Source: Paenibacillus illinoisensis NBRC 15959 (GTDB lineage Bacteria; Bacillota; Bacilli; Paenibacillales; Paenibacillaceae). Taken from it: a DNA stretch of 62,608 bases. Under the pieces are notes generated by a model. The model saw only the letters and a list, made by a program, of their open reading frames with translations, did not search any database and was not told the origin of the DNA. The position numbers and the translations under genes were made by a program. This document shows positions 33,762-42,715 of this stretch, in pieces (the stretch's first letter is position 1; the number at the start of each line of letters is the position of its first letter). The stretch lies in contig NZ_BIME01000018.1 in NCBI RefSeq assembly GCF_004000925.1, positions 1-62,608 of the forward strand, given 5' to 3'.

Positions 33762-35840
33762 ATGGCAAGAGAGTTCTCCTTGAAAAATACACGTAATATC
33801 GGGATCATGGCTCATATTGATGCGGGTAAAACCACGACAACTGAGCGGATCTTGTTCTACACAGGCCGTACGCACAAAATCGGTGAAGTTCACGAAGGCG
33901 CTGCGACAATGGACTGGATGGAACAGGAACAGGAGCGCGGAATTACGATTACTTCCGCTGCGACTACCGCTGCTTGGAAAGGCCACCGCGTTAATATCAT
34001 TGATACCCCGGGACACGTTGACTTCACTGTTGAAGTTGAACGTTCCCTTCGTGTATTGGACGGAGCAGTTGGTGTATTCAGTGCGAAAGAAGGCGTTGAG
34101 CCTCAGTCTGAAACTGTATGGAGACAGGCTGACCGTTACGGCGTACCTCGTATCGCTTACGTAAATAAAATGGATATCATCGGTGCTGACTTTTTGAACG
34201 TTGTCGCTGACATGCGTGATCGCCTTCAAGCGAACGCTGTTGCGATTCAACTGCCAATCGGCGCTGAAAATGATTTCATTGGTATCATCGATATCGTTGA
34301 ACAAAAGGCTCATATGTACAAAGATGACCTTGGACAAAATATCGAAGAAACCGAAATTCCTGCGGAATTTGCTGATCAAGTTGAAGAACTCCGCAACGAA
34401 TTGATTGAGCGGGTTGCAGAACTCGACGAAGAATTGACTATGAAATACCTGGAAGGCGAAGAGATCACTGTTGAAGAGATCAAATCTGCTCTCCGTAAAG
34501 GTGTAGTAGAAGTTAAGATCTTCCCAGTAATCTGTGGATCCTCTTATCGTAACAAAGGTGTTCAACTGATGTTGGACGCTGTTATCGACTACTTGCCAGC
34601 TCCAGTTGACGTTCCAGCAATCAAGGGTCTCCTTGAAGACGGAACAGAAGCAGTTCGCAAGTCTTCCGATGAAGAGCCATTCTCTGCATTGGCTTTCAAA
34701 ATCATGACTGACCCTTACGTTGGTAAATTGACATTCTTCCGCGTATACTCCGGTGTTCTTCAATCCGGTTCTTACGTATTGAATGCGACTAAAAACAAAC
34801 GTGAGCGTATCGGTCGTATCCTTCAAATGCACGCGAACAGCCGTCAAGAGATCACTGAAGTTTACTCCGGTGACATTGCAGCTGCCGTAGGTTTGAAAGA
34901 TACAGGTACAGGTGATACACTATGTGATGAGAAAAACCCGGTTATCTTGGAATCGATGAACTTCCCTGATCCGGTTATCGAAATCGCCGTTGAACCTAAA
35001 ACCAAAGCTGACCAAGATAAAATGGGTGTTGCTCTCGGCAAGTTGACAGAAGAGGATCCAACTCTTCGCGCTCACACTGACGAAGAAACAGGCCAAACAA
35101 TCTTGGCAGGTATGGGTGAGCTTCACCTTGATATCATCATCGACCGTATGCGTCGTGAGTTCAAGGTTGAAACTACTGTGGGTAAACCACAAGTAGCTTA
35201 CCGTGAAACATTCCGTGCTCCAGCGCGCGTTGAAGGTAAATTCGTACGTCAATCCGGTGGTCGTGGTCAATACGGTCACGTATGGGTTGAATTCGAACCT
35301 CTCGAGCCGGGTACAGGCAGCCAGTTCGAAAGTAAGGTTGTCGGTGGTTCCGTTCCAAGAGAATACATTCAACCTGCACTGTCAGGGATTGAAGAGCAAA
35401 TGAAAAACGGCGTTATTGCAGGCTTCCCGCTTGTAGACGTTAAGGCTACAATCGTAGACGGATCTTACCATGATGTCGATTCCAATGAGATGGCATTTAA
35501 AATTGCCGGATCTATGGCGCTTAAAGCGGCTAAAGACAAGTGTAAACCAGTTCTGCTTGAGCCAATCATGAAAGTAGAAGTAACCGTTCCGGAAGAGTAC
35601 ATGGGTGACGTTATGGGTATGCTTAACTCCCGTCGTGGCCGCATCGAAGGTATGGATTCCCGTAGTGGAGCTCAAATCATTCGTGCTAAAGTACCTTTGT
35701 CCGAAATGTTCGGATACTCTACAACTCTTCGTTCCGGTACTCAAGGACGCGGCGTATTCTCCATGGAGCTTTCTCACTATGAAGAAGTTCCTAAGAGCAT
35801 CGCTGAAGAGATCGTTGCCAAAACAAAAGGCACCGAGTAG
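33762..35840 (+). CDS. fusA: Elongation factor G
   Basis: EF-G is the GTPase that drives translocation. The 692-residue protein has the P-loop AHIDAGKTT, switch II DTPGHVDF, NKMD, and domains II-V, including the domain IV tip region (HDVDSNEMAFKIAG). Length and motif order are those of the canonical factor. AAGGGAG lies before the ATG. A 98-base spacer with an inverted repeat separates it from tuf. Confidence 0.98.
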   Translation: MAREFSLKNTRNIGIMAHIDAGKTTTTERILFYTGRTHKIGEVHEGAATMDWMEQEQERGITITSAATTAAWKGHRVNIIDTPGHVDFTVEVERSLRVLDGAVGVFSAKEGVEPQSETVWRQADRYGVPRIAYVNKMDIIGADFLNVVADMRDRLQANAVAIQLPIGAENDFIGIIDIVEQKAHMYKDDLGQNIEETEIPAEFADQVEELRNELIERVAELDEELTMKYLEGEEITVEEIKSALRKGVVEVKIFPVICGSSYRNKGVQLMLDAVIDYLPAPVDVPAIKGLLEDGTEAVRKSSDEEPFSALAFKIMTDPYVGKLTFFRVYSGVLQSGSYVLNATKNKRERIGRILQMHANSRQEITEVYSGDIAAAVGLKDTGTGDTLCDEKNPVILESMNFPDPVIEIAVEPKTKADQDKMGVALGKLTEEDPTLRAHTDEETGQTILAGMGELHLDIIIDRMRREFKVETTVGKPQVAYRETFRAPARVEGKFVRQSGGRGQYGHVWVEFEPLEPGTGSQFESKVVGGSVPREYIQPALSGIEEQMKNGVIAGFPLVDVKATIVDGSYHDVDSNEMAFKIAGSMALKAAKDKCKPVLLEPIMKVEVTVPEEYMGDVMGMLNSRRGRIEGMDSRSGAQIIRAKVPLSEMFGYSTTLRSGTQGRGVFSMELSHYEEVPKSIAEEIVAKTKGTE

Positions 35841-35849
35841 TTTTCTCAC

Positions 35850-35899
35850 ACTGGACGCTGTGCATAGGGATATAATCTTCTAGGTGCTAACGTCCAGTG
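35850..35899 (+). other. Inverted repeat in the fusA-tuf spacer
   Basis: CACTGGACG (35850-35858) and CGTCCAGTG (35891-35899) form a perfect 9-bp stem around 32 bases. The loop contains ATATAAT (35871-35877). No T tract follows, so it may stabilise or process the mRNA, or mark a tuf promoter, although a matching -35 was not found. Confidence 0.5.
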
Positions 35900-35938
35900 A
35901 AAACATAAAATTTAACATTTTAAGGAGGCCACGTTCAA

Positions 35939-37129
35939 ATGGCAAAGGCTAAATACGAACGTAATAAACCACACGTTAACATTGGTACTATCGGTCACGT
36001 CGACCATGGTAAAACAACTCTGACTGCTGCAATCACTACTGTATTGTCCAAAACTTACGGTGGCGCAGCGATCGCTTTCGATCAAATCGACAAAGCTCCA
36101 GAAGAGCGCGAACGCGGTATCACAATCTCCACAGCTCACGTTGAGTACGAAACTGACGCTCGTCACTACGCTCACGTTGACTGCCCAGGTCACGCCGACT
36201 ATGTTAAAAACATGATCACTGGCGCGGCTCAAATGGACGGAGCTATCTTGGTAGTATCCGCAGCTGACGGCCCAATGCCACAAACTCGTGAGCACATCTT
36301 GCTCTCCCGTCAAGTAGGCGTACCTTACATCGTTGTATTCTTGAACAAATGCGACATGGTTGAAGACGAAGAGTTGTTGGAATTGGTTGAAATGGAAGTT
36401 CGCGACTTGCTCAACGAATATGAGTTCCCAGGTGACGATACTCCAATCACTCGTGGATCCGCTCGTGAAGCTCTGCAAAACCCTGAAGGTGAGTGGGCTC
36501 AAAAAATCGTTGAGATGTTCAAAGAAATCGATACTTACATCCCAACTCCAGAGCGCGACACTGACAAACCTTTCTTGATGCCAGTAGAGGACGTATTCTC
36601 CATCACTGGTCGTGGTACAGTTGCTACAGGTCGTGTAGAGCGTGGTACTGTTAAAGTCGGTGAAGAGATCGAAATCGTGGGTATCCACGAAGAAACTAAA
36701 AAATCCGTAGTTACGGGCGTTGAAATGTTCCGTAAATTGCTGGATTCCGCTCAAGCGGGTGACAACATCGGCGCATTGCTGCGTGGTGTTGACCGTGAAA
36801 GCATCGAGCGTGGACAAGTACTTGCTAAACCAGGTTCTGTTAAACCACACACAGAATTTACAGCTCAAGTATACGTTCTGACTAAAGAAGAGGGTGGACG
36901 TCACAAACCTTTCTTCACAGGATACCGTCCACAATTCTATTTCCGTACAACTGACGTAACAGGTATCATCAACCTGCCAGAAGGTACTGAAATGGTAATG
37001 CCAGGCGACAACATCACAGTAACTGTACAACTGATCAATCCAATTGCGATTGAAGAAGGTACACGCTTCGCGATCCGCGAAGGTGGACGTACAGTTGGTG
37101 CCGGTGCAGTAGCATCCATCCAAAAATAA
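35939..37129 (+). CDS. tuf: Elongation factor Tu
   Basis: EF-Tu delivers aminoacyl-tRNA to the ribosome. The 396-residue protein has the P-loop GHVDHGKTT, the switch I element GITISTAHVEYET, switch II DCPGHADY, NKCD and domains II and III. AAGGAGG precedes the ATG by about 8 bases. Codon use is strongly biased to a few codons, as expected of a very highly expressed gene. A strong terminator follows and ends the str transcription unit. Confidence 0.98.
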   Translation: MAKAKYERNKPHVNIGTIGHVDHGKTTLTAAITTVLSKTYGGAAIAFDQIDKAPEERERGITISTAHVEYETDARHYAHVDCPGHADYVKNMITGAAQMDGAILVVSAADGPMPQTREHILLSRQVGVPYIVVFLNKCDMVEDEELLELVEMEVRDLLNEYEFPGDDTPITRGSAREALQNPEGEWAQKIVEMFKEIDTYIPTPERDTDKPFLMPVEDVFSITGRGTVATGRVERGTVKVGEEIEIVGIHEETKKSVVTGVEMFRKLLDSAQAGDNIGALLRGVDRESIERGQVLAKPGSVKPHTEFTAQVYVLTKEEGGRHKPFFTGYRPQFYFRTTDVTGIINLPEGTEMVMPGDNITVTVQLINPIAIEEGTRFAIREGGRTVGAGAVASIQK

Positions 37130-37203
37130 TTCAGCTTTTCGCTGAGTAAGCATATGCAACAGTGTACTGGAACGAGTAACATTGTACTGTAACGAAGCTT
37201 CGG

Positions 37204-37246
37204 AAGAGTTCTTTATCCGACATCGGATAAAGAACTCTTTTATTAT
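37204..37246 (+). terminator. Strong terminator after tuf
   Basis: A perfect stem of 15 bp or more (AAGAGTTCTTTATCC at 37204-37218 with its complement at 37225-37239) is followed by TTTTATT. It separates the str operon from the S10 operon. The next 320 bases up to rpsJ contain only the S10 promoter and leader. Confidence 0.93.
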
Positions 37247-37399
37247 GTATAAGAGATTCGGAACCTGCGTCATAATGTGAATAGCAATCAGATGTATATA
37301 AAAGATTGGTTAAGGCAGCTTGCATAACAATGGAACAACACATTAAACAACGTCATTTCGATATGAAAAGATTAGTTTAAATGTTTTTCTTAAATATGC

Positions 37400-37428
37400 T
37401 TGCAATACGCCCATTTTTTCTATATAAT
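37400..37428 (+). promoter_or_regulatory. Sigma-A promoter of the S10-spc-alpha superoperon
   Basis: TTGCAA at 37400-37405 and a perfect TATAAT at 37423-37428 are 17 bases apart. It is the only strong promoter before rpsJ, and the following genes are tightly packed up to rplQ. Confidence 0.85.
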
Positions 37429-37502
37429 AATGAATGTTGTTCTGAGACGTTGCGATGATGTGAGAGGTTACTGGCACACCCGGCCCCTTTGCCATGGGAG
37501 GG

Positions 37503-37536
37503 TTGTCGGAAAATTTTCACGGAGTATGTCCGATAA
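37503..37536 (+). promoter_or_regulatory. Leader hairpin before rpsJ
   Basis: TTGTCGGA (37503-37510) pairs with TCCGATAA (37529-37536) over 8 positions with one wobble, just upstream of the rpsJ ribosome-binding site. A GC-rich segment with CCCGG and TGCCATGGGAGGG precedes it. By position it could be an S10-type autoregulatory leader, but no established motif was matched. Confidence 0.45.
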
Positions 37537-37565
37537 TAAATTGGGCGATAGAAGGAGGGACTAAA

Positions 37566-37874
37566 ATGGCAAAGCAAAAAATTCGTATTCGTTTGAAAGC
37601 TTACGACCACAGAATTCTTGATCAATCCGCGGAGAAAATTGTTGAAACAGCTAAACGTTCGGGTGCTGGTGTATCCGGTCCGATTCCGCTTCCAACTGAA
37701 AAACAAATCATTACTATTCTTCGTGCGGTACACAAGTACAAGGATTCTCGGGAGCAATTCGAGCAACGCACACATAAGCGTTTGATCGACATCGTTAACC
37801 CGACTCCACAAACTGTGGATGCCTTGATGCGCTTGGATCTACCGTCCGGTGTAGATATCGAAATCAAACTGTAA
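37566..37874 (+). CDS. rpsJ: 30S ribosomal protein S10
   Basis: The 102-residue S10 protein (MAKQKIRIRLKAYDHRILDQ; GPIPLPTEKQIITILR) is a 30S head protein and, as NusE, a partner of NusB in antitermination. ATG 37566 follows GAAGGAGGG by 7-8 bases; the frame extends upstream to 37494 without a site. It opens the superoperon. Confidence 0.97.
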   Translation: MAKQKIRIRLKAYDHRILDQSAEKIVETAKRSGAGVSGPIPLPTEKQIITILRAVHKYKDSREQFEQRTHKRLIDIVNPTPQTVDALMRLDLPSGVDIEIKL

Positions 37875-37917
37875 TATAAATCAACAAGACCATGTATAAA
37901 GGAAAAGAGGTGTCAAC

Positions 37918-38541
37918 ATGAAAGGTATCTTAGGAAAAAAACTTGGAATGACTCAAGTGTTTACCGCTGATGGTAACGTAGTACCAGTAACAGTTATCGA
38001 AGCAGGACCTTGTGTTGTTTTGCAAAAGAAAGATCTTGAGAACGATGGCTACGAAGCAGTTCAAATCGGTTACTCCGATAAGAAAGAGAAAAATGCCAAC
38101 AAGCCAGAAGCAGGACACGCTAAAAAAGCGAATACTGCCCCTAAGCGCTACGTTCGTGAACTTCGCGGCATCAACATCGCGGAATATGAAGTTGGCCAAG
38201 AGTTGAAAGCTGACATTTTCGCAGAAGGCGAATTCGTTGACGTAACGGGTATTTCTAAAGGTAAAGGTTTTGCCGGCGTAATCAAACGTTGGGGACAAAG
38301 CACTGGACCTATGTCTCACGGTTCTCGTTATCACCGTGGCCCGGGTTCGATGGGTTCGATCCAAGCTAACCGCGTTCCTAAAGGCAAACACTTGCCAGGA
38401 CACATGGGTCATGAGACTGTTACAATCCAACGTCTTGAAGTTGTTAAAGTAGACGCTGAGCGTAACGTGTTGCTCGTGAAGGGTTCCATTCCTGGACCGA
38501 AAAACAGTCTTGTAAAAGTTAAAGAAACGGTGAAAAAATAA
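37918..38541 (+). CDS. rplC: 50S ribosomal protein L3
   Basis: L3 initiates 50S assembly and reaches the peptidyl transferase centre. The 207-residue protein starts MKGILGKKLGMTQVF and has the central extension with GPMSHGSRYHRGPGSMGS, including the conserved GH motifs near the catalytic centre. AAGAGGTG precedes the ATG. It lies 43 bases after rpsJ. Confidence 0.97.
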   Translation: MKGILGKKLGMTQVFTADGNVVPVTVIEAGPCVVLQKKDLENDGYEAVQIGYSDKKEKNANKPEAGHAKKANTAPKRYVRELRGINIAEYEVGQELKADIFAEGEFVDVTGISKGKGFAGVIKRWGQSTGPMSHGSRYHRGPGSMGSIQANRVPKGKHLPGHMGHETVTIQRLEVVKVDAERNVLLVKGSIPGPKNSLVKVKETVKK

Positions 38542-38566
38542 CCACTGAAGAAAGGAGGAACACAAA

Positions 38567-39190
38567 ATGCCAAAAGTATCAGTTTACAATGTAGATGGTA
38601 GCCAAGTGGGCGAAGTTGAACTGAACGATGCAGTATTCGGAGTAGAGCCGAACACTTCCGTTCTGTACGATGCAGTGCTTATGCAACGCGCTTCCCTTCG
38701 TCAAGGTACCCACAAAGTAAAAGGACGTTCTGAAGTACGTGGCGGTGGACGTAAGCCTTGGAAACAAAAAGGTACAGGTCGCGCTCGTCAAGGTTCGATT
38801 CGTTCTCCACAATGGAAAGGCGGCGGTATCGTATTTGGTCCGACACCACGGAGCTATGCGTACAAACTGCCTAAGAAAGTTCGCCGTCTGGCGATCAAAT
38901 CAGCTCTTTCATCCAAAGTGCTCGACAATGACATTATCGTTTTGGACGCTCTTACACTGAGCACACCTAAAACAAAAGAATTTGCAGCCATCTTGAACAA
39001 CTTGAAAGTTGGACGCAAAGCTTTGATCGTAGCTCCTAGCTATGATGATAATGTGGCTCTTTCCGCACGGAATATTCCTGGCGTGAAATTCGTAGCAGCT
39101 GACGGCATTAATGTTCTTGACGTGCTTGCGCACGACAAACTGATCATTACGAAAGAAGCAGTTCAGAAGGTAGAGGAGGTGCTCGCGTAA
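38567..39190 (+). CDS. rplD: 50S ribosomal protein L4
   Basis: L4 lines the exit tunnel with L22 and contributes to macrolide binding; in some bacteria it represses the S10 operon. The 207-residue protein shows the tunnel loop KPWKQKGTGRARQGSIRSP, which is of wild-type form around the known macrolide-resistance positions. AAAGGAGG lies upstream. Its stop codon shares one base with the rplW start. Confidence 0.97.
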   Translation: MPKVSVYNVDGSQVGEVELNDAVFGVEPNTSVLYDAVLMQRASLRQGTHKVKGRSEVRGGGRKPWKQKGTGRARQGSIRSPQWKGGGIVFGPTPRSYAYKLPKKVRRLAIKSALSSKVLDNDIIVLDALTLSTPKTKEFAAILNNLKVGRKALIVAPSYDDNVALSARNIPGVKFVAADGINVLDVLAHDKLIITKEAVQKVEEVLA

Positions 39191-39480
39191 TGAAGGATCC
39201 TCGTGATATTGTTAAACGTCCGATTATTACGGAACGTACTGCTGACATGATGAATGACTTGAAATATGTATTTGAAGTCGATATCCGTGCAAACAAAACC
39301 GAGATCAAAAAAGCCGTGGAAGCTATTTTCAACGTAAAAGTGAAAAACGTGAACACTCTTCGTGTTCCAGCTAAGCCTAAACGGTACGGACGTTATTCCG
39401 GATATACTAGCGAATGGAAAAAAGCGTTTGTAACACTGACACAAGATAGCAAAACGCTTGAGTTCTTTGAAACTGTATAA
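39190..39480 (+). CDS. rplW: 50S ribosomal protein L23
   Basis: L23 surrounds the tunnel exit and docks trigger factor and SRP. The 96-residue protein has DIVKRPIITERT at the start and RYGRYSGYTSEWKKAFVTL near the end. The start overlaps the rplD stop by one base, with GGTAGAGGAGG inside rplD as the ribosome-binding site, so the two are translationally coupled. Confidence 0.96.
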   Translation: MKDPRDIVKRPIITERTADMMNDLKYVFEVDIRANKTEIKKAVEAIFNVKVKNVNTLRVPAKPKRYGRYSGYTSEWKKAFVTLTQDSKTLEFFETV

Positions 39481-39511
39481 TTGAAATTGTTGAAGTAAGG
39501 AGGGAAACCCA

Positions 39512-40342
39512 GTGCCAATCAAAAAGTATAAACCGACATCCCCGGCAAGACGGAACATGTCCGTATCTACATTTGAGGAAATCACCACAGATCAGCCGGA
39601 GAAATCGTTGTTGGCCCCACTGAGCAAAAAGGCTGGCCGCAACAACCAAGGTAAAATTACAGTTCGTCACCACGGTGGTGGACACAAACGTAAATACCGT
39701 ATCATTGACTTCAAACGTACTAAAGATGGAATACCGGGCCGCGTTGCTACGATCGAGTATGACCCGAACCGTACATCGAACATCGCCCTGATCCACTATG
39801 CTGATGGTGAGAAACGTTACATCATCGCTCCTAAAGGATTGAAAGTTGGAGATCAAATCTTCTCCGGTCCTGAATCCGACATCAAAATCGGTAACGCACT
39901 GCCACTTGAAAACATTCCAGTAGGTACCGTTATCCACAACATCGAGTTGAAACCAGGTAAAGGCGGACAATTGGTTCGTGCTGCTGGTACAGAAGCTCAA
40001 TTGCTTGGTAAAGAAGAAAAATACGTTTCCGTTCGTCTCTCTTCCGGAGAAGTTCGTCGTATTCTGAAAGTTTGCCGTGCAACAATCGGTTCTGTTGGTA
40101 ACCAAGACCACGAGCTCATCAAAATCGGTAAAGCCGGTCGTAGCCGTTGGTTGGGACAACGTCCTGAAGTTCGTGGTGTAGTAATGAACCCTAACGATCA
40201 CCCACACGGTGGTGGTGAAGGTCGTGCTCCAATCGGACGTAAATCGCCAATGTCACCATGGGGTAAACCTACTCTGGGTTACAAAACGCGTAAGAAAAAT
40301 AAAGCTTCTGATAAATACATCATTCGCCGCCGCACGAAGTAA
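39512..40342 (+). CDS. rplB: 50S ribosomal protein L2
   Basis: L2 binds domain IV of 23S rRNA near the peptidyl transferase centre. The 276-residue protein starts MPIKKYKPTSPARRNM and has the highly conserved C-terminal part HPHGGGEGRAPIGRKSP with the histidine implicated in peptidyl transfer. It starts at GTG 39512 after AAGGAGGG. Confidence 0.97.
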   Translation: MPIKKYKPTSPARRNMSVSTFEEITTDQPEKSLLAPLSKKAGRNNQGKITVRHHGGGHKRKYRIIDFKRTKDGIPGRVATIEYDPNRTSNIALIHYADGEKRYIIAPKGLKVGDQIFSGPESDIKIGNALPLENIPVGTVIHNIELKPGKGGQLVRAAGTEAQLLGKEEKYVSVRLSSGEVRRILKVCRATIGSVGNQDHELIKIGKAGRSRWLGQRPEVRGVVMNPNDHPHGGGEGRAPIGRKSPMSPWGKPTLGYKTRKKNKASDKYIIRRRTK

Positions 40343-40413
40343 TACACACTGTGCATAACTTCGTGAGGCATCTGCGGATGCATAAACGCTACGTTTGAAG
40401 GGAGGATCTCCAC

Positions 40414-40692
40414 ATGGGTCGCAGTTTGAAAAAAGGGCCATTCATTGATGGCTACATGCTGAAAAAGGTAGAAGAGATGGACGCTTCCGGTAAAAAGAAC
40501 GTTATCAAAACCTGGTCCCGTCGCTCTACAATTTTCCCACAATTCATCGGACACACATTCGGCGTATATGACGGACGTAAACACGTGCCAGTATACGTGA
40601 CTGAGGACATGGTCGGACACAAATTGGGTGAGTTCGCTCCAACCCGTACGTACAAAGGCCATACTGATGATGACAAGAAAACAAGAAGATAA
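40414..40692 (+). CDS. rpsS: 30S ribosomal protein S19
   Basis: S19 is a 30S head protein forming bridges with the 50S. The 92-residue protein starts MGRSLKKGPFIDGYML and has TWSRRSTIFPQFIGHTFGVYDGRKHVPVYV, with its usual basic C-terminus. GAAGGGAGG lies upstream. It lies 71 bases after rplB. Confidence 0.97.
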   Translation: MGRSLKKGPFIDGYMLKKVEEMDASGKKNVIKTWSRRSTIFPQFIGHTFGVYDGRKHVPVYVTEDMVGHKLGEFAPTRTYKGHTDDDKKTRR

Positions 40693-40727
40693 ATGAACAT
40701 CTTTAATGTTTGAGAGGAGGTTACACA

Positions 40728-41060
40728 ATGGAAGCAAAAGCACATGCTAAGTTTATCCGGATTGCTCCTCGTAAAGTTCAACTCGTTGTTGACTTGATTC
40801 GCGGCAAGCAAGTTGGTGAGGCGGTTGCCATTCTCCGTCACACTCCGAAATCCGCTTCTCCAATCGTTGAGAAGTTGCTTAACTCCGCTATTGCGAATGC
40901 GGAACATAACTATTCTATGGATGTTAATAACTTGGTCATTTCGCAAGCTTACGTGAACCAAGGACCGACAATGAAACGTTTCCGCCCTCGTGCAATGGGA
41001 CGTGCAAGTCGTATTAACAAACGTACTAGCCACATCACTTTGGTGGTATCTGAAAAGTAG
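40728..41060 (+). CDS. rplV: 50S ribosomal protein L22
   Basis: L22 lines the nascent-peptide tunnel. The 110-residue protein begins MEAKAHAKFIRIAPRK; the tunnel hairpin is RFRPRAMGRASRINKRTSHI. The ATG at 40728 has GAGAGGAGG 7 bases upstream; an upstream TTG in frame lies within that site and is rejected. It lies 15 bases before rpsC. Confidence 0.97.
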   Translation: MEAKAHAKFIRIAPRKVQLVVDLIRGKQVGEAVAILRHTPKSASPIVEKLLNSAIANAEHNYSMDVNNLVISQAYVNQGPTMKRFRPRAMGRASRINKRTSHITLVVSEK

Positions 41061-41075
41061 AAGGAGGGAAAACGT

Positions 41076-41741
41076 GTGGGCCAAAAGGTAAATCCGGTCG
41101 GACTCCGTGTCGGAGTTATCCGTGACTGGGAATCTAAATGGTATGCAGGCAAAGACTTCGGTGATCTTTTGATGGAAGACGTGAAAATTCGTGAATTCCT
41201 GAAAAATAAATTGAAAGACTCCGCTATGTCTCGTGTTGAAATCGAGAGAGCGGCTAACCGCGTGAACGTAACGATTCACACAGCGAAACCAGGTATGGTA
41301 ATCGGTAAAGGTGGATCTGAAGTTGAGAATCTTCGTAACCAAATTACGAAAATTGCTGGCGGTAAAAAAGTACACATCAACATCTCTGAAATTAAGAACC
41401 AAGACCTGGACGCAATCCTGGTAGCAGAAAGCATTGCACAACAACTGGAACGTCGCGTTTCTTTCCGTCGTGCTCTGAAACAAGCTATTCAAAGAACTAT
41501 GCGCTCTGGTGCAAAAGGTATTAAAACTCAAGTGGGCGGACGTCTTGGCGGAGCTGAGATCGCACGTTCGGAAGGCTACAGCGAAGGAACTGTTCCACTG
41601 CACACGCTTCGTGCCGACATCGACTACGGTACAGCAGAGGCTCATACAACTTACGGCCGTATCGGCGTAAAAGTATGGATCTATCGTGGAGAGGTTCTTC
41701 CTACGGCTAAGAAACAAGCTGCTAAGGAAGGAGGCAACTAA
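41076..41741 (+). CDS. rpsC: 30S ribosomal protein S3
   Basis: S3 lies at the mRNA entry site and helps unwind mRNA. The 221-residue protein starts at GTG (MGQKVNPVGLRVGVIRDWES) and has a KH domain with the GxxG loop in MVIGKGGSEVENLR. AAGGAGGG precedes the start. It ends 2 bases before rplP. Confidence 0.97.
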   Translation: MGQKVNPVGLRVGVIRDWESKWYAGKDFGDLLMEDVKIREFLKNKLKDSAMSRVEIERAANRVNVTIHTAKPGMVIGKGGSEVENLRNQITKIAGGKKVHINISEIKNQDLDAILVAESIAQQLERRVSFRRALKQAIQRTMRSGAKGIKTQVGGRLGGAEIARSEGYSEGTVPLHTLRADIDYGTAEAHTTYGRIGVKVWIYRGEVLPTAKKQAAKEGGN

Positions 41742-41743
41742 TC

Positions 41744-42178
41744 ATGTTGGTACCAAAACGTGTAAAACACCGTAAGCAACAACGTGGACATATGAAAGGC
41801 CAAGCAAAAGGCGGAACTACGCTGAACTTTGGCGAATACGGTCTGCAAGCTACGGAACCGGCTTGGATTACGAACCGTCAAATCGAAGCGGCTCGTATTG
41901 CGATGACTCGTTACATCAAACGTGGTGGTAAAGTCTGGATCAAAATTTTCCCTGACAAACCAATCACTCAAAAGCCTCTCGAGGTTCGGATGGGTAGCGG
42001 TAAAGGTAACGTAGAAAAATGGGTTGCAGTTGTGAAACCAGGTAAGATCATGTTTGAACTTGCTGGTGTACCGGAGGAGATCGCACGCGAAGCGATGCGT
42101 CTTGCCGCTCACAAACTGCCAATCAAAACGAAGTTTGTGAAACGTGAAGAATTGGGTGGTGAAGCAAATGAAAGCTAG
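41744..42178 (+). CDS. rplP: 50S ribosomal protein L16
   Basis: L16 shapes the A-tRNA and P-tRNA binding region of the 50S. The 144-residue protein starts MLVPKRVKHRKQQRG and contains GGKVWIKIFPDKPITQKP with the basic loop near the tRNA sites. AAGGAGG lies within the end of rpsC. Its 3' end overlaps rpmC by 11 bases. Confidence 0.97.
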   Translation: MLVPKRVKHRKQQRGHMKGQAKGGTTLNFGEYGLQATEPAWITNRQIEAARIAMTRYIKRGGKVWIKIFPDKPITQKPLEVRMGSGKGNVEKWVAVVKPGKIMFELAGVPEEIAREAMRLAAHKLPIKTKFVKREELGGEANES

Positions 42179-42365
42179 TGAATTTCGCAACCTAACCTCT
42201 GCTGAAATCGAGCAAAAGATTGCCGGATTTAAAGAAGAACTCTTTAACCTCCGCTTTCAACTCGCTACCGGTCAGCTGGATAACCCGACTCGAATCCGTG
42301 ATGTGCGGAAAGAAATAGCTCGTGCTAAAACCATCATCCGTGAAAGAGAACTGGGTATCGGTTAA
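42168..42365 (+). CDS. rpmC: 50S ribosomal protein L29
   Basis: L29 is a small helical protein at the tunnel exit near L23. The 65-residue product reads MKASEFRNLTSAEIEQKI and ends TIIRERELGIG. The ATG at 42168 lies within rplP, 9-10 bases after a GGGTGGTG site, so translation is coupled; the frame from 42144 lacks a better start. Confidence 0.95.
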   Translation: MKASEFRNLTSAEIEQKIAGFKEELFNLRFQLATGQLDNPTRIRDVRKEIARAKTIIRERELGIG

Positions 42366-42413
42366 TTAGAGGTCGGATATACATTCCGTCCGTAATCAGG
42401 AAGGAGGCCAACA

Positions 42414-42680
42414 ATGAGCGAAGAACGTAACGCACGTAAAGTGCAAACTGGTAAAGTTGTTAGCGATAAAATGGATAAAACGATTGTTGTTGCTGTAGAA
42501 ACTTACAAAAACCATAAATTGTACCATAAACGCATCAAGGTTACTAAAAAGTTCAAAGCGCATGACGAAGAAAACACTGCGAAAATCGGTGACACGGTGA
42601 AAATCATGGAGACTCGTCCGCTTTCGAAAGATAAACGCTGGAGACTTACTGAAATCGTAGAAAAAGCGGTTATCATCTAA
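42414..42680 (+). CDS. rpsQ: 30S ribosomal protein S17
   Basis: S17 is a primary 16S rRNA-binding protein with an OB fold. The 88-residue product shows RKVQTGKVVSDKMDKTIVV, HKLYHKRIKVTKKFKAHDE and ETRPLSKDKRWRL, all family hallmarks. AAGGAGG precedes the ATG by about 8 bases. Confidence 0.97.
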   Translation: MSEERNARKVQTGKVVSDKMDKTIVVAVETYKNHKLYHKRIKVTKKFKAHDEENTAKIGDTVKIMETRPLSKDKRWRLTEIVEKAVII

Positions 42681-42715
42681 TGCATTATCAGCATAGCTGG
42701 AAGGAGGAATACTAA

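Noticed and set aside
33723..34847. A 374-codon reverse-strand frame opposite fusA
   Set aside because: Shadow of fusA with Cys/Phe-rich composition typical of antisense translation.
35872..35877. TATAAT in the fusA-tuf spacer as a tuf promoter
   Set aside because: No acceptable -35 sequence was found at 16-18 bases upstream.
35912..37273. A 453-codon open frame on the reverse strand opposite tuf
   Set aside because: It mirrors the strongly codon-biased tuf gene, has no ribosome-binding site or recognisable domain, and runs beyond both tuf ends only by chance.
40452..41717. A 421-codon reverse-strand frame across rpsS, rplV and rpsC
   Set aside because: It is the antisense shadow of three certain ribosomal protein genes; the predicted product has no domain.
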